From assembly GCF_002993025.1 (NCBI RefSeq), contig NZ_NXGI01000012.1, positions 31,879 to 95,878 of the forward strand: a stretch of DNA of 64,000 bases. The letters run 5' to 3'. How positions within the stretch are numbered: position 1 is the stretch's first letter; each line of letters opens with the position of its first letter. The translations under genes and the position numbers were made by a program. The DNA is from Arcobacter cryaerophilus gv. crypticus. GTDB taxonomy: Bacteria > Campylobacterota > Campylobacteria > Campylobacterales > Arcobacteraceae. Of the stretch, positions 8,838 to 18,167 are shown piece by piece. The notes beneath the pieces were generated by a model. It was not told the DNA's origin and did no database searches. It was given only the letters and a program-made list of their open reading frames with translations.

Positions 8838-9584
8838 ATGCTTGGTCGAGTTTTATCTATTTTTACAATTTTATCACTATATTCATTTGCAACTACAAAT
8901 AATAAAATAGCACTTTTAACTTTCGATGATGGTCCAATAAGAGCAACAAAAAATATAATAGAAACAGTACGAGAAGAGAATATTCCTGTTACTATGTTTT
9001 TTATTGCTTGTCAAATTGAAAATTTTCAAAATGTATATAAAGATGCTATAAGTTATCCAAATATTTTAATAGCAAACCATACATATTCGCATGCAAACAA
9101 TAGGTATAGAAAGTTTTATAGTGACCCTATTTTGGTTGTAGAAGATATAAAAAAAGCAAATTCAATAGTAGGACTTGATAATATTTCAAATACTTCATCT
9201 GCTTTTTTGCCAGTAAGACTTGCTGGAAGAAATGTTTTTAGAATTCCAACAATTACTAAAAATGACAATATGATAGACAAAATACAAAGAGAAAAAGAGA
9301 TTGTTGGTTATGATGATATTTATAAAGAGGGTTATTATATCTATGGTTGGGATGTAGAGTGGGCTTATGAAAAAAATGGAAGACCAATACTATCTCCTCA
9401 AGAAATATATAACTCTATGGAAAAAATATATGAAAAAAAACTCTCAAGTAAAAAGGATAAAGTAGTTCTTTTAATGCATGATTTTATGTTTAGTAATAAT
9501 TTCAATGGAAAAGAGAATTTAAAAACATTAATTCAACTACTAAAAAATGGTGGTTGGAGTTTTGAGAATATAGAAAATTATTAG
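8838..9584 (+). CDS. Exported polysaccharide deacetylase
   Basis: 248 residues with a hydrophobic signal segment (residues about 1-18, ending in SFA). The NodB-homology motifs are present: LLTFDDGP near residue 30 with the catalytic and metal-binding aspartates, and NHTYSH near residue 82 giving the two metal-binding histidines. Family members remove N- or O-acetyl groups from peptidoglycan or other polysaccharides. A late HDF motif (LLMHDF) fits the catalytic-base histidine. The gene stands alone between the divergent flavoprotein operon and the DUF808 gene. Confidence 0.88.
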   Translation: MLGRVLSIFTILSLYSFATTNNKIALLTFDDGPIRATKNIIETVREENIPVTMFFIACQIENFQNVYKDAISYPNILIANHTYSHANNRYRKFYSDPILVVEDIKKANSIVGLDNISNTSSAFLPVRLAGRNVFRIPTITKNDNMIDKIQREKEIVGYDDIYKEGYYIYGWDVEWAYEKNGRPILSPQEIYNSMEKIYEKKLSSKKDKVVLLMHDFMFSNNFNGKENLKTLIQLLKNGGWSFENIENY

Positions 9585-9650
9585 ACTATATATTTGTCTT
9601 AGTAGATTTTTAATACTATTTCAATTTTAAAAAATATAAAAAGGAATTTA

Positions 9651-10748
9651 ATGGCTGGATTATTGGGCTATTTATCAATATTAGCAGATGATATTGGTTC
9701 ACTTGCAGGAAAAACTGCAGCTACAACTGCAAAATCTCTTGCAACTTCACTTGATGATATTGGTATTTTATTTGATGATATAGCAACTTATACAAAACTA
9801 GCAAGTATAAAATCTAGTGGTCTTTTAGTAGATGATTTAGCTGCTATTGCAAATTTTACAAATGAAACAACTTCTGAAATACTAAAAAAAGAGCTAGAAA
9901 AAGCTAAAGATGTTGAAGAGTTTGAAGAAAATGTAAAAAAATTAGATGAAAAAGCTCAACAAGAGATTTTAAAAGAGCTTGAAAATATAAGAAATGTAGC
10001 AATTCTTGAAGCAAAAAGAAAAGCAGCCTTAAGAGAACTTCCAATTGTTTATAAAATCGCAAAGGGAAGTTTTATAAATAAATTTATCATCATTCCTGTT
10101 GTTTTACTTTTAAGTTATATTGCACCTTGGGCTATTGCTCCTATTTTGATTATTGGAGGGGCTTATTTGGCTTATGAGGGAGTTGAGTCTATTTTAGAAA
10201 AATTTGGTCATCATCAAGAAGATGAACAAACAAATCAAAAAGAGAGTTCAAATGAAGATTTTGAAGAGCAAAAGGTAAAAAGTGCTATTCAAACAGATTT
10301 TATTTTATCTTTTGAAATAATTGTTATTAGTTTAAGCCTTTTAGATAATAGTGATTTTATAACAAAACTTATGGTTTTAATAAGTGTAGGAATTTTAACA
10401 ACCGTTTTAGTATATGGAATAGTTGCTTTAATTATAAAACTAGATGATATTGGATTTTATTTACAAGAGAAAAAAAGTATTGCTTTACAAAAAATTGGAG
10501 ATGGTTTTGTAAAATCTATGCCTTATATTATAAAAACTATTGGAGTTTTAGGAACTATTGCAATGCTTGCAGTTGGTGGTGGAATCATAGCTCATGAAAC
10601 ACATATTTTACAGTCACTTGAAAATATTATAAAAGCTATCCCTCTTGGTGGATTTTTTAGTGAAATTATTTTGGGAGCAATTGTAGGGTATATTGTAGTT
10701 TTAATAGCTCCTATTTTTTCAAAAATTACAAAAGTATTTAAAAAATAG
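9651..10748 (+). CDS. DUF808 (YedI-like) membrane protein
   Basis: 365 residues. The N-terminal segment (LADDIGSLAGKTAATTAKSL and then DDIGILFDDIA) is the conserved DUF808 start with repeated Asp-Asp. About four to five hydrophobic helices follow from residue 145 to the end. E. coli YedI is shorter; the extra length here is mainly a charged helical insert at about 80-125 and an acidic loop at about 185-205. Function of the family is unknown. The gene is ended by a hairpin shared with the convergent rhuM gene. Confidence 0.88.
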   Translation: MAGLLGYLSILADDIGSLAGKTAATTAKSLATSLDDIGILFDDIATYTKLASIKSSGLLVDDLAAIANFTNETTSEILKKELEKAKDVEEFEENVKKLDEKAQQEILKELENIRNVAILEAKRKAALRELPIVYKIAKGSFINKFIIIPVVLLLSYIAPWAIAPILIIGGAYLAYEGVESILEKFGHHQEDEQTNQKESSNEDFEEQKVKSAIQTDFILSFEIIVISLSLLDNSDFITKLMVLISVGILTTVLVYGIVALIIKLDDIGFYLQEKKSIALQKIGDGFVKSMPYIIKTIGVLGTIAMLAVGGGIIAHETHILQSLENIIKAIPLGGFFSEIILGAIVGYIVVLIAPIFSKITKVFKK

Positions 10749-10749
10749 T

Positions 10750-10780
10750 TTAAGTAAGTGAGTAAATCTAACTTACTTAA
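10750..10780. terminator. Bidirectional terminator, DUF808 / rhuM
   Basis: A 10-base perfect stem (TTAAGTAAGT with its complement) and an 11-base loop lie between the convergent stops at 10748 and 10791. Confidence 0.7.
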
Positions 10781-10790
10781 TAACTAATAT

Positions 10791-11768
10791 TTATTTTAAC
10801 CTTTTTATATCTTCTTCTAGCTCTTTTAGACTTTGAATTTTTTCTATTTTCTTTTGTTCATCTTTAAACTTTTGATACTCTAATTCACTTTTTGCTTTTG
10901 CGTTTATCTGGCTTATTTTTCCTGCATGATTTAGTAACTCTCTACCATTTAAAGATATAACAGCATCAAGTCTAATTATCCAATCTTTCATATACATTGG
11001 TGTTTGTTGCATTGCCATCGTTTGGGCAAATGCTAAATATTGCTCAACAAGCAAACCTAAGAGTTTTATCTCTTCTTCGTTTAAATAATTTTTAGCAATA
11101 CTCACATCTTTTTTTGTTACATTTTTATTTTCTTTATCGTATGAACTCATCCCTAAAAGAGGTTTACTCATATCTACACGATTATGTACAAGCTCAGCTG
11201 CTGTTTGAGATGATACTGCCCAAAGTAATTTATTTTGGACAATTTTGAAAAACTCTATTGTTTTTTCATCTTTTGGGTCATAATCTATACTTGTCATATA
11301 GATATCTTTGATTTTTTGATAGAAAAACTTCTCAGATATTCTAATATCTCTAAGTCTTTTTTGAAGTTCATCAAAATAGCCCATAGAGTTGCCATTTTTA
11401 AATCGCTCATCATTTAGCACAAAACCTTTTGTGATGTACTCTTTTAATTTATCATTTGCCCAAATTCTAAATTTTGTACCAGTAGATGAACGAACTCTAA
11501 AACCAATGGCTATTATCATATCAAGGTTGTAATACTCTACATCATAATTTTTACCGTCATTTGCAGTTGTTCGGTAATTCCGAACAACTGAATTTCTATC
11601 TAACTCACCCTCTTCAAAAATAGCTTTAATATGTTCACTAATAGTTGATTTTGCTTTACCAAACACTTCACAAATTTGAGCTTGAGATAGCCATATTGAG
11701 CCATCTTCAAACATCACATCTACTTTGATGTTTCCATTTTCATTTTGGTAGATTAGAATTTCGCTCAT
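10791..11768 (-). CDS. rhuM: RhuM family protein
   Basis: 325 residues with the RhuM family signatures: an N-terminal helix-turn-helix-like region (WLSQAQICEVFGKAKSTISEHI), then the block NYDVEYYNLDMIIAIGFRVRS and TKFRIWANDKLKEYI, and a charged helical C-terminus. RhuM was first described on a Salmonella pathogenicity island and is common in accessory regions and beside restriction genes. Its biochemical role is unknown. Its ATG overlaps the stop of the upstream PDDEXK gene (ATGA), a strong sign of a functional pair. No hsd genes are present here. Confidence 0.88.
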   Translation of the reverse strand: MSEILIYQNENGNIKVDVMFEDGSIWLSQAQICEVFGKAKSTISEHIKAIFEEGELDRNSVVRNYRTTANDGKNYDVEYYNLDMIIAIGFRVRSSTGTKFRIWANDKLKEYITKGFVLNDERFKNGNSMGYFDELQKRLRDIRISEKFFYQKIKDIYMTSIDYDPKDEKTIEFFKIVQNKLLWAVSSQTAAELVHNRVDMSKPLLGMSSYDKENKNVTKKDVSIAKNYLNEEEIKLLGLLVEQYLAFAQTMAMQQTPMYMKDWIIRLDAVISLNGRELLNHAGKISQINAKAKSELEYQKFKDEQKKIEKIQSLKELEEDIKRLK

Positions 11769-12805
11769 ATTAAGCCTTTTAGCTCTTCTTCTATTTGCTC
11801 AATCGTTGGCAAAGAAGATTCTAGCTCTTTTGGAAGAATATTGCTAAGTTCATATTGGCTTATACCTATTGGTGTGCTTACATTTCTTAGTGCATACTCT
11901 ACAACAGTATCACTTTTTGATTTGCAAATAAGTATTCCTATTGTTGGGTTATCAAACTTAGTTTTTACTTGTTCATCTACTGCTGTTATATAAAAGTTTA
12001 GTTTTCCTGCATATTCAGGTTTAAAATCTGTTGTTTTAAGTTCTACCACCACAAAGCAATGTAGCTTTGTATGATAAAAAAGTAAATCTATTTTAAAATC
12101 ATTTTTATCTACTACTATTTTATATTGTTGACCTACAAAAGCAAATCCACTTCCAAGTTCTAACAAAAACTTTGTCATATTTGATACAAGTGCATTTTCC
12201 AGCTCTTTTTCATCATAACTTTGTCTTAAAGTTAAAAAATCAAAACTATATGGGTCTTTTGTAATCTCATTTGCTAAATCTGATTGTAGTTTTGGAAGAG
12301 TATTTTTAAAATTTGTGATAGCTTTGCCATTTCTTTTATATAGCTCTTTTTTCATCTGTTCTATAAGTTCGGCTCTTGAGTAGCCATTTTCTATGGTTTT
12401 ATTTACATAAAAAAGTGCTTCATCTATATCTTTTGATTTTGAAATTATATGAATATTATGTCCCCAAGGTATATAAAAAATCTTCTCTATTTTATCGTTT
12501 TGTAATTGGTCAACAGCTTGTTGACCTAATGAATAAAACTGATACAACTTTTTCATATATATAATATTTGTTCTTGAAAACCCTTGTAATTCTGGAAACT
12601 CTAGCTTTAAATCACTACTAATATTTTCTAAAATTTTATCTCCCCACATTGAAACTTTTTGTTTTTCTACAATCATAAAACCAATATCCCAATATAGTCG
12701 CAACATCTCTTCATTTACTTTTATATGTGCTTTTAGTTGGGCTGTTTTTATTTTTGATTTAATATTTGTTAAAAACTCTTTATACTCTTGTGGTAATAGT
12801 TGCAT
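11765..12805 (-). CDS. yhcG: PDDEXK nuclease-fold protein (DUF1016 / YhcG type)
   Basis: 346 residues. Residues about 1-160 are the helical DUF1016 N-terminal domain (INEEMLRLYWDIGFMIVE-type block, then FSRTNIIYMKKLYQFY). Residues about 170-340 form the nuclease domain with a recognisable PD-(D/E)xK core: Asp in DFKIDLLFYH followed by CFVVVELKTTDF. Proteins of this kind occur with type I restriction loci and in defence or mobile regions. It is the first gene of a two-gene unit with rhuM. A TATAAT element on the minus strand at about 12891-12896 is a plausible promoter. Whether it cuts DNA is not shown. Confidence 0.88.
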   Translation of the reverse strand: MQLLPQEYKEFLTNIKSKIKTAQLKAHIKVNEEMLRLYWDIGFMIVEKQKVSMWGDKILENISSDLKLEFPELQGFSRTNIIYMKKLYQFYSLGQQAVDQLQNDKIEKIFYIPWGHNIHIISKSKDIDEALFYVNKTIENGYSRAELIEQMKKELYKRNGKAITNFKNTLPKLQSDLANEITKDPYSFDFLTLRQSYDEKELENALVSNMTKFLLELGSGFAFVGQQYKIVVDKNDFKIDLLFYHTKLHCFVVVELKTTDFKPEYAGKLNFYITAVDEQVKTKFDNPTIGILICKSKSDTVVEYALRNVSTPIGISQYELSNILPKELESSLPTIEQIEEELKGLI

Positions 12806-12836
12806 TTTGAACTCCTAGAATATTTTATTTTTTAGC

Positions 12837-12890
12837 TTATTTGTTTTCTAATGTATTTGTACCTTGATTGGTAAAAAATTTTGAACTCAT
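12837..12890 (-). pseudogene. Possible stub of a lost gene start
   Basis: A 17-codon frame begins ATG-AGT-TCA and encodes MSSKFFTNQGTNTLENK before a stop. The start resembles the opening of some helicase or PLD-type proteins I remember from this phylum (KFFTNxxxNTL). It sits between the yhcG promoter and start codon and has no ribosome site. It may be the remnant of a gene displaced by the yhcG-rhuM pair, or chance. Confidence 0.25.
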
Positions 12891-12896
12891 ATTATA
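12891..12896 (-). promoter_or_regulatory. Candidate -10 element for yhcG-rhuM
   Basis: A perfect TATAAT reads on the minus strand about 85 bases upstream of the yhcG start. No other strong -10 lies closer. In this phylum the -35 box is poorly conserved, so only the -10 is scored. Confidence 0.4.
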
Positions 12897-12977
12897 ATCT
12901 ATCCATTTGAAATTTATTTTATAAAAACTAGATTCTACCCTAAAGAGTTTTAAATAAAAAAGTAATTAAAAAGATAC

Positions 12978-13046
12978 TTATTTTATAAAATATGTATAAA
13001 AAATATCTGCAAAAATATATAGTAATAAAAGCGAAAAAATAATCAT
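12978..13046 (-). CDS. Possible 22-residue hydrophobic small protein
   Basis: An ATG one base after the radical SAM stop codon opens a 22-codon frame beginning MIIFSLLLLYIFADIF and ending in a single Lys. The composition is that of one membrane helix. The start could be reached by termination-reinitiation from the gene before it. In AT-rich DNA such frames arise by chance, so this is a weak call. Confidence 0.25.
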   Translation of the reverse strand: MIIFSLLLLYIFADIFYTYFIK

Positions 13047-13047
13047 T

Positions 13048-14577
13048 CTATAGTTCATCATCAACTCTTTTTATCTGTCTTTTATTTGCTCTGCTTTGCT
13101 CAATTTGAATAAAATCTTTCTCATATTTTTTATATTTTTTCAAAAATGGTGGTATTTTTCTACCCTCTATCATCATCACATCATCCAAAATTGTTTTTAC
13201 CAAAATCTCCTCTTCATAATCACGGCTTAAATACTCAAACAGATATTCAGCAACTCTATCAAGTGAGATTTTAAAAGTACTTTCACTTCTTTTATACAAC
13301 CATTTACTAAAATCAAAAAAGTTTTTAAACACTTTTCCATCTTTAAAAAGTAGTTTTGAAGTCTTTACAAAATTTCCACTATTGTAAACAATATCCCAAA
13401 ACCTAGCAAATCTTTTCATGTCCTGCATGAGAGTAAAACTTACCAAATTGTTTTTTAAAATATCATAAGGTGGGTTTGGATTATATACCATACCGTGTAG
13501 CTCATCATGTCTATTTAAAGTAGTACCTGAAAGTTTTTTTAATATTCCAATTTGTATTTCACCACTACTTAAAGTATAAAGTAAATCAAGGTTTGCCTCA
13601 AAACTCTCTATTGTTTCGCTTGGAAGTCCTACAATTAAATCTATATGCATATGAGCATTTGTCTCAGAACTCAAAAAAGCCAGATTCTCTTTGATTTTAT
13701 CTATTTTTAGGTTTCTATTTATATTTTTTGCTACATCTAAATTTAGGGTTTGAATACCAACTTCAAGTTGTAAACTTCCTGCTTTGAACTTTTTTAAAAG
13801 TTCTCTTAACTCTAGAGGAAAATTATCAGGAATTACCTCAAAGTGTAAAAAATAGTCCTCATCTTTTGCCAAAAAATATTCCAAAATAGCTTTTGCATAA
13901 GATATTTTTAGATTAAAAGTTCTATCTATAAACTTGTAGTTTCGTGCACCCCTATTCCAAAGTTTATCAATCTCATTTAAAAAAACATCAATTGGTAAAT
14001 ATCTCATTGATGAGTCAATACTAGATAAACAAAACTCACAAGTAAAAGGACAACCACGACTGCTTTCTATATAAATATGTCTATTTTTTATATCAAAATC
14101 GCTGTAGTAATCATATGGAAGTTCAATCTTATCAAACTCAACTGGCTTTGCATGAATTATCTTATCTTTTGGTCTAATTCCACCTAAGATATTTTTACAC
14201 AAGTTATAAACACTTATTTCGCCCTCTCCAAACATAAAGTAGTCTGCAGTTTGAAAATCTACTCTATGAGGAAGATGACTAATCTCTGGACCTCCAAGAG
14301 CTACTATTGTATTTGGGCTTATTAGTTTTATATATTTTACAATTTCAGCTACATCTTGGGCATTCCAAATATATGTTGAGATTAATACAATTTTTGGTTT
14401 GTACTCTAAAATCTCTTCAACTATTGTTTGAGTTTGGCTATTTATTACAAACTCTAAAATTTTTGCTTCATCTTTTAACTCTTTTAAATTTGCAAACAAG
14501 TACCTTAAAGATAGACTTGAGTGCGAAAATCTTGAGTTTAGTGTTGTTAATATTATATTTTTATTTTTTATATTCAT
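13048..14577 (-). CDS. B12-binding-domain radical SAM protein (DUF4080 type)
   Basis: 509 residues. Residues about 1-150 form a B12-binding-like Rossmann domain (LISTYIWNAQDVAEIVKYI, then VALGGPEIS and FGEGE). The radical SAM domain follows with the cluster motif RGCPFTCEFCLSS near residue 178. The C-terminal about 150 residues match the DUF4080 tail common in this subgroup. These are putative methyltransferases or related radical enzymes of unknown substrate. No partner gene identifies the substrate here. The gene stands apart from the divergent DUF3817 gene, with an 87-base spacer. Confidence 0.88.
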   Translation of the reverse strand: MNIKNKNIILTTLNSRFSHSSLSLRYLFANLKELKDEAKILEFVINSQTQTIVEEILEYKPKIVLISTYIWNAQDVAEIVKYIKLISPNTIVALGGPEISHLPHRVDFQTADYFMFGEGEISVYNLCKNILGGIRPKDKIIHAKPVEFDKIELPYDYYSDFDIKNRHIYIESSRGCPFTCEFCLSSIDSSMRYLPIDVFLNEIDKLWNRGARNYKFIDRTFNLKISYAKAILEYFLAKDEDYFLHFEVIPDNFPLELRELLKKFKAGSLQLEVGIQTLNLDVAKNINRNLKIDKIKENLAFLSSETNAHMHIDLIVGLPSETIESFEANLDLLYTLSSGEIQIGILKKLSGTTLNRHDELHGMVYNPNPPYDILKNNLVSFTLMQDMKRFARFWDIVYNSGNFVKTSKLLFKDGKVFKNFFDFSKWLYKRSESTFKISLDRVAEYLFEYLSRDYEEEILVKTILDDVMMIEGRKIPPFLKKYKKYEKDFIQIEQSRANKRQIKRVDDEL

Positions 14578-14664
14578 GCTGCGGATTCTACTTAAAATGG
14601 TGTTATATTAACCTTTGATAAAGAATAGTTTACTATACTTAAAAGAAAAAACAAAAGGTTTGAA

Positions 14665-14964
14665 ATGTTACGAACGAAATTTTCTCAATTTAGAGCTATC
14701 TCTGTAATTGAAGGAATCTCTTATTTAATACTAGTTTTTCTAGCAATGCCTCTAAAATATCTCTTTGAAGAACCTATGGCTGTTAAAATATTTGGAATGA
14801 TGCATGGAATATTTTTTATATTTTTTTGTATAGCTTTATATAATGCTATGAAACAGTACAAGTGGGGGTTTTTATTTAGTTTAAAACTATTTATATACTC
14901 TTTAATCCCTTTTTTATTTATACTAATCGAAAAAGAGATTATGAAAACAAAAAAATCTATTTAG
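14665..14964 (+). CDS. DUF3817 small membrane protein
   Basis: 99 residues with three hydrophobic helices. The N-terminal block FRAISVIEGISYLILVFLAMPLKY and the block VKIFGMMHGIFFIFFC are the DUF3817 (YdzA-like) signatures. Function is unknown. A -10-like TATACT precedes it. It ends at a strong hairpin shared with the convergent neighbour. Confidence 0.85.
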   Translation: MLRTKFSQFRAISVIEGISYLILVFLAMPLKYLFEEPMAVKIFGMMHGIFFIFFCIALYNAMKQYKWGFLFSLKLFIYSLIPFLFILIEKEIMKTKKSI

Positions 14965-14983
14965 AAAGCAAAGCTTTCTAAAT
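14959..14983. terminator. Bidirectional terminator
   Basis: An 11-base perfect stem (ATTTAGAAAGC with its complement) and a three-A loop overlap the stop of the DUF3817 gene and precede the convergent stop at 14988. T-rich tracts follow on both strands. Confidence 0.85.
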
Positions 14984-14987
14984 AATT

Positions 14988-16862
14988 TTACTCTACTTTT
15001 TGCTCAATTACTTCAGATAATTCAATATCAGAAATTTTCACAGGATACTGCTGTTCATCTTTTGTAAAACTAGTTCCTATTTTTGGCGATATTTCATAGT
15101 TTATAGTTCCATTTGGATCAGTTGAACCAATTGAATAAGCTCTAAAATTTATCTCTAAAATCTCATCTTTAAAATCTTTTATATTTAAGATTATACTAAA
15201 CTCTTTTAGTGAATTTTCACTCAAAGTATCATCATAAGCTTCAATAGCCAAAAAGCTATTTTTAATACTTTCATAAGGATTTATAGTAAAAAGCTCACTA
15301 TTTGGTTCATAAAGATTTATCTCTTTTAAATCTCCTAAAATAGTAGAAACAACTCTTGATTTATCTTTTAATTGAGGAAAAGATACAACTAAACCTTTTT
15401 GACTATTTTCATTTAAAGAAGATTTATATTCAAAAGTTATTTTTAGAAGATTTTCGCCAATCATATTATAAGAAGTTGTAAGATTTTCATCATCATAATA
15501 TTCAAAATCACTCTCTTGTTGAGTAAATTTTAAATCTTTTTCTTCCAATAATTTAATATCATTTATATAAATACCATCTTTTAAAGATATCTCAAATCTC
15601 TTTAAATCATCATTTGCAATATCTTTATAATTTAATCCTAAACTCTCTTTTAAAGGTAAGATTAACTTATCTGCTGAAACTTTATCTAAATCAATTTTTA
15701 TATCAATTTTTTCAAAAATATCATTTAATCCACTAACCAATGCGGGTTTCATATTTTTATTTAAAGATAAGTTTGCTTCATATCTTAGTTTTTCAAAGAT
15801 TTTCTCTGAATTTTGAGAAAATGAAGATGAAACTCCAGAAGATGAAACTTTTACATCATTTTTTACAAGCTCTTCAAAAAAACTATCAAAAGCTTTTGAA
15901 AAAGCATCTTCATCTTCACTATCTATAACTTTCATTAACTCTTTGTACTGTTTATATGGTAAATTATCCAAAGCAAAAGATATTTCACTATTTTTTACAT
16001 TTACTATATTTGAACCATTTATCAAGCTTTGAGCATCATTACTAATAAAAGAAAACTCATCAAAAGAGATTTTATCTTTTGTACTAACTTTGTCATTTAT
16101 ATTTTTAGAAGAGCCATTAAATAAGATATTTTTTATACTCATTTTTACAAATTCACTATCTATTGATAGATTAGAAACTGAAAATTTTGTATCTATATTT
16201 TTTTCAATCTCTTTATAATAGCTTTTCATATCTTCTAAGACAAAGCTTTCATTGTTTGCACCAATAATTTTAAATAAAGTAATATTTAGACTATTTTTAT
16301 CTCCAGTTATTCCTCTTAGTGAGATCAAAGAACCACTGTTACTAAATGCAATATCATCTAAAGTGAAGTTCATTTTATCATCTACTTTTAAGTGAATAGC
16401 TTTTTGTTTTAAGATACTTAAAAGCTCTTTGCTAGCTTCATCTTCACTATTTTCTAACTCATTTTGTAATACAACTGATAACTCTTTTAGGTATAAATCT
16501 GCATTCATCTCTTTTGTAAAAATATTTAAAGAGAAATCATAATCAAACTTTGTACCCTCAAGCGCTAACTGTTTTGATTGATTATCAAAAATATTTAAAA
16601 ATTCAACAAAAAGCTCTTTTGCTTGGCTCTCTTCTATATTTTTACTTATAAAATCTAATGCTTTTATAGCATCTATAACTTGAATTTCACCATCTTTTCT
16701 TATTTTCATTGGGAGATTAGAATTATTTTGAGTTATAGAAAAACCATTTTGATTTAACTCTTCAATTTTTAGATTAACAGCTTTATCAACTGACCTATTT
16801 ATAGTAAAAAAAATAGCTCCAGCTACTATTAAAACTACAAATCCTATCAACAATTTTTTCAT
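14988..16862 (-). CDS. Large membrane-anchored protein of unknown function (possibly DUF945/YdgA-like)
   Basis: 624 residues. A single N-terminal hydrophobic segment (LLIGFVVLIVAGAIFF, residues about 4-20) anchors or exports the protein. The rest is a long, polar, Ser/Asn/Glu-rich region without cysteines or clear catalytic motifs. Size, topology and the repeated short beta-rich stretches recall DUF945/YdgA proteins of the bacterial envelope, but I see no decisive signature. It is transcribed alone, with no tight neighbour. Confidence 0.6.
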   Translation of the reverse strand: MKKLLIGFVVLIVAGAIFFTINRSVDKAVNLKIEELNQNGFSITQNNSNLPMKIRKDGEIQVIDAIKALDFISKNIEESQAKELFVEFLNIFDNQSKQLALEGTKFDYDFSLNIFTKEMNADLYLKELSVVLQNELENSEDEASKELLSILKQKAIHLKVDDKMNFTLDDIAFSNSGSLISLRGITGDKNSLNITLFKIIGANNESFVLEDMKSYYKEIEKNIDTKFSVSNLSIDSEFVKMSIKNILFNGSSKNINDKVSTKDKISFDEFSFISNDAQSLINGSNIVNVKNSEISFALDNLPYKQYKELMKVIDSEDEDAFSKAFDSFFEELVKNDVKVSSSGVSSSFSQNSEKIFEKLRYEANLSLNKNMKPALVSGLNDIFEKIDIKIDLDKVSADKLILPLKESLGLNYKDIANDDLKRFEISLKDGIYINDIKLLEEKDLKFTQQESDFEYYDDENLTTSYNMIGENLLKITFEYKSSLNENSQKGLVVSFPQLKDKSRVVSTILGDLKEINLYEPNSELFTINPYESIKNSFLAIEAYDDTLSENSLKEFSIILNIKDFKDEILEINFRAYSIGSTDPNGTINYEISPKIGTSFTKDEQQYPVKISDIELSEVIEQKVE

Positions 16863-16918
16863 TTATGTTCCTTTTTATTTTTAAAGCAAAAGCTTATCAA
16901 ATAATTTCTAAATATTTT

Positions 16919-17119
16919 TTAATTTCGTGTATTAAAAGGTTTTAATAATTCAAAAAGCCACTTATTAGCATCTTCTACTGTTTCAAATCTTTTTGACTTT
17001 GCAACTTGATATTGACCTTCATAAAATCTAACTCTTATTCCATCTTCAACATGATCTATTTTTGTTCTAGTTATCTTAGATAGATTTAAAAGAACTCTCT
17101 CATTTAATTGTACAAACAT
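16919..17119 (-). CDS. Small conserved-looking protein downstream of tupC
   Basis: 66 residues, basic and soluble, with no membrane segment or cysteine. An internal pattern (GIRVRFYEGQYQVAKSKRFETVEDANKWLF) suggests a small beta-beta-alpha domain. A GGAG ribosome site precedes the ATG. It begins 46 bases after the tupC stop and may be the last gene of the molybdenum/tungsten operon, though nothing in it suggests metal binding. The family was not recognised. Confidence 0.55.
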   Translation of the reverse strand: MFVQLNERVLLNLSKITRTKIDHVEDGIRVRFYEGQYQVAKSKRFETVEDANKWLFELLKPFNTRN

Positions 17120-17165
17120 ATTTACTCCTAATTTTTAAATAGTTAGAAGTTTACTATTTTATCTC

Positions 17166-18167
17166 TTACATCCAACAAACACTCTCTAAATTAAAAAATA
17201 CTTCTACTTTATCTCCAGGAAATAAAATATCTTTTTGAATCTCATCTTTAGAGATTAAGCAAGAAAAATTAATACCACAAATAGAGAACTCTATTTGTAA
17301 ATTATCTTGATTTTCATCTTTTTGAATTGATGTTATTGTTGCTATCAATTTTTCTTTTTTATTATTTTCATCAAATTTAGATATTTTTATACTGTTTTGA
17401 TTAATTATTACAACTGAATCTCTTTTTTTACTCTTTGAGTTAGGAATTGTAATTTTTTGACCATCAATAAAATTTTTAACCAAATCACCATTTTCATTTT
17501 TATTCCATGGTGGAAATAGTAAATTTATATTGCCATGTTCAACTAAACTTCCTTGAAAAAGTGCTATCTTTTTATCACTTATATGTTTTAACCATGTGTA
17601 ATCGTGACTTGAGATAAATATTGTAGTATTATATTTTTGCTTTGCCAATAAAATAGCATCTTTTATTAATTGTGCTGAGTTTGTATCAACTCCAACTGTT
17701 GGTTCATCTAGTATTAATACTTTTGGTTTTAATATTAACCTTGAAGCCAAAGCAACTCTTTGAGCCTCACCACCTGATAGTTGATTCCATTTTCTATTTG
17801 AAAAATTACTATCAAGACCAACCAAAGATAAAGCCTCATCAACTTTACTTTTTAAATCTACTTTTTCTCCTCTTATTTTTAAACCATAAGCAATATTTTC
17901 AAATACTGTTCGTTTTAATAAATATGGATTTTGAGGAAGCATAACAACGCTTTTTTTAATATTTTCATCTATTAAAATTTCACCATTTTGTGGCTTAGAA
18001 ATAAAAGATAAAATAGAAAAAAGTGTAGATTTTCCACTACCATTTGGTCCAAAAAAACCAATAATTTTATTCTCTTCTAATATAAGATTATCAATACTTA
18101 AAACTCTTTTTTCATCGAAAAAATACTCAATATTTTTTAGTTCATATAAAATATTCATTGAGTCCAT
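17166..18167 (-). CDS. tupC: Tungstate ABC transporter ATP-binding protein
   Basis: 333 residues. The ATPase core has Walker A GPNGSGKST (about residue 40), the signature LSGGEAQRVALASRL, Walker B VLILDEPTVG and the switch histidine in ISSHD. After residue about 230 a separate C-terminal domain contains a stretch (KEKLIATITSIQ to FPGDKVEVFF) with the pattern of a MOP/TOBE oxyanion-binding domain. It powers import by TupB and may also sense oxyanion. The start overlaps tupB by 13 bases. Tungstate rather than molybdate is inferred from TupA and TupB type and from the formate dehydrogenase operon around it. Confidence 0.9.
   Translation of the reverse strand: MDSMNILYELKNIEYFFDEKRVLSIDNLILEENKIIGFFGPNGSGKSTLFSILSFISKPQNGEILIDENIKKSVVMLPQNPYLLKRTVFENIAYGLKIRGEKVDLKSKVDEALSLVGLDSNFSNRKWNQLSGGEAQRVALASRLILKPKVLILDEPTVGVDTNSAQLIKDAILLAKQKYNTTIFISSHDYTWLKHISDKKIALFQGSLVEHGNINLLFPPWNKNENGDLVKNFIDGQKITIPNSKSKKRDSVVIINQNSIKISKFDENNKKEKLIATITSIQKDENQDNLQIEFSICGINFSCLISKDEIQKDILFPGDKVEVFFNLESVCWM

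Noticed and set aside
12801-12890. Direct repeat GAGTTCAAAAT as a target-site duplication
   Set aside because: The copies are only about 80 bases apart, short, and do not flank any element.
10791-13047. A prophage or integrative element around rhuM
   Set aside because: No integrase, attachment repeats, tRNA or phage structural gene is present; only the two-gene pair is foreign-looking.
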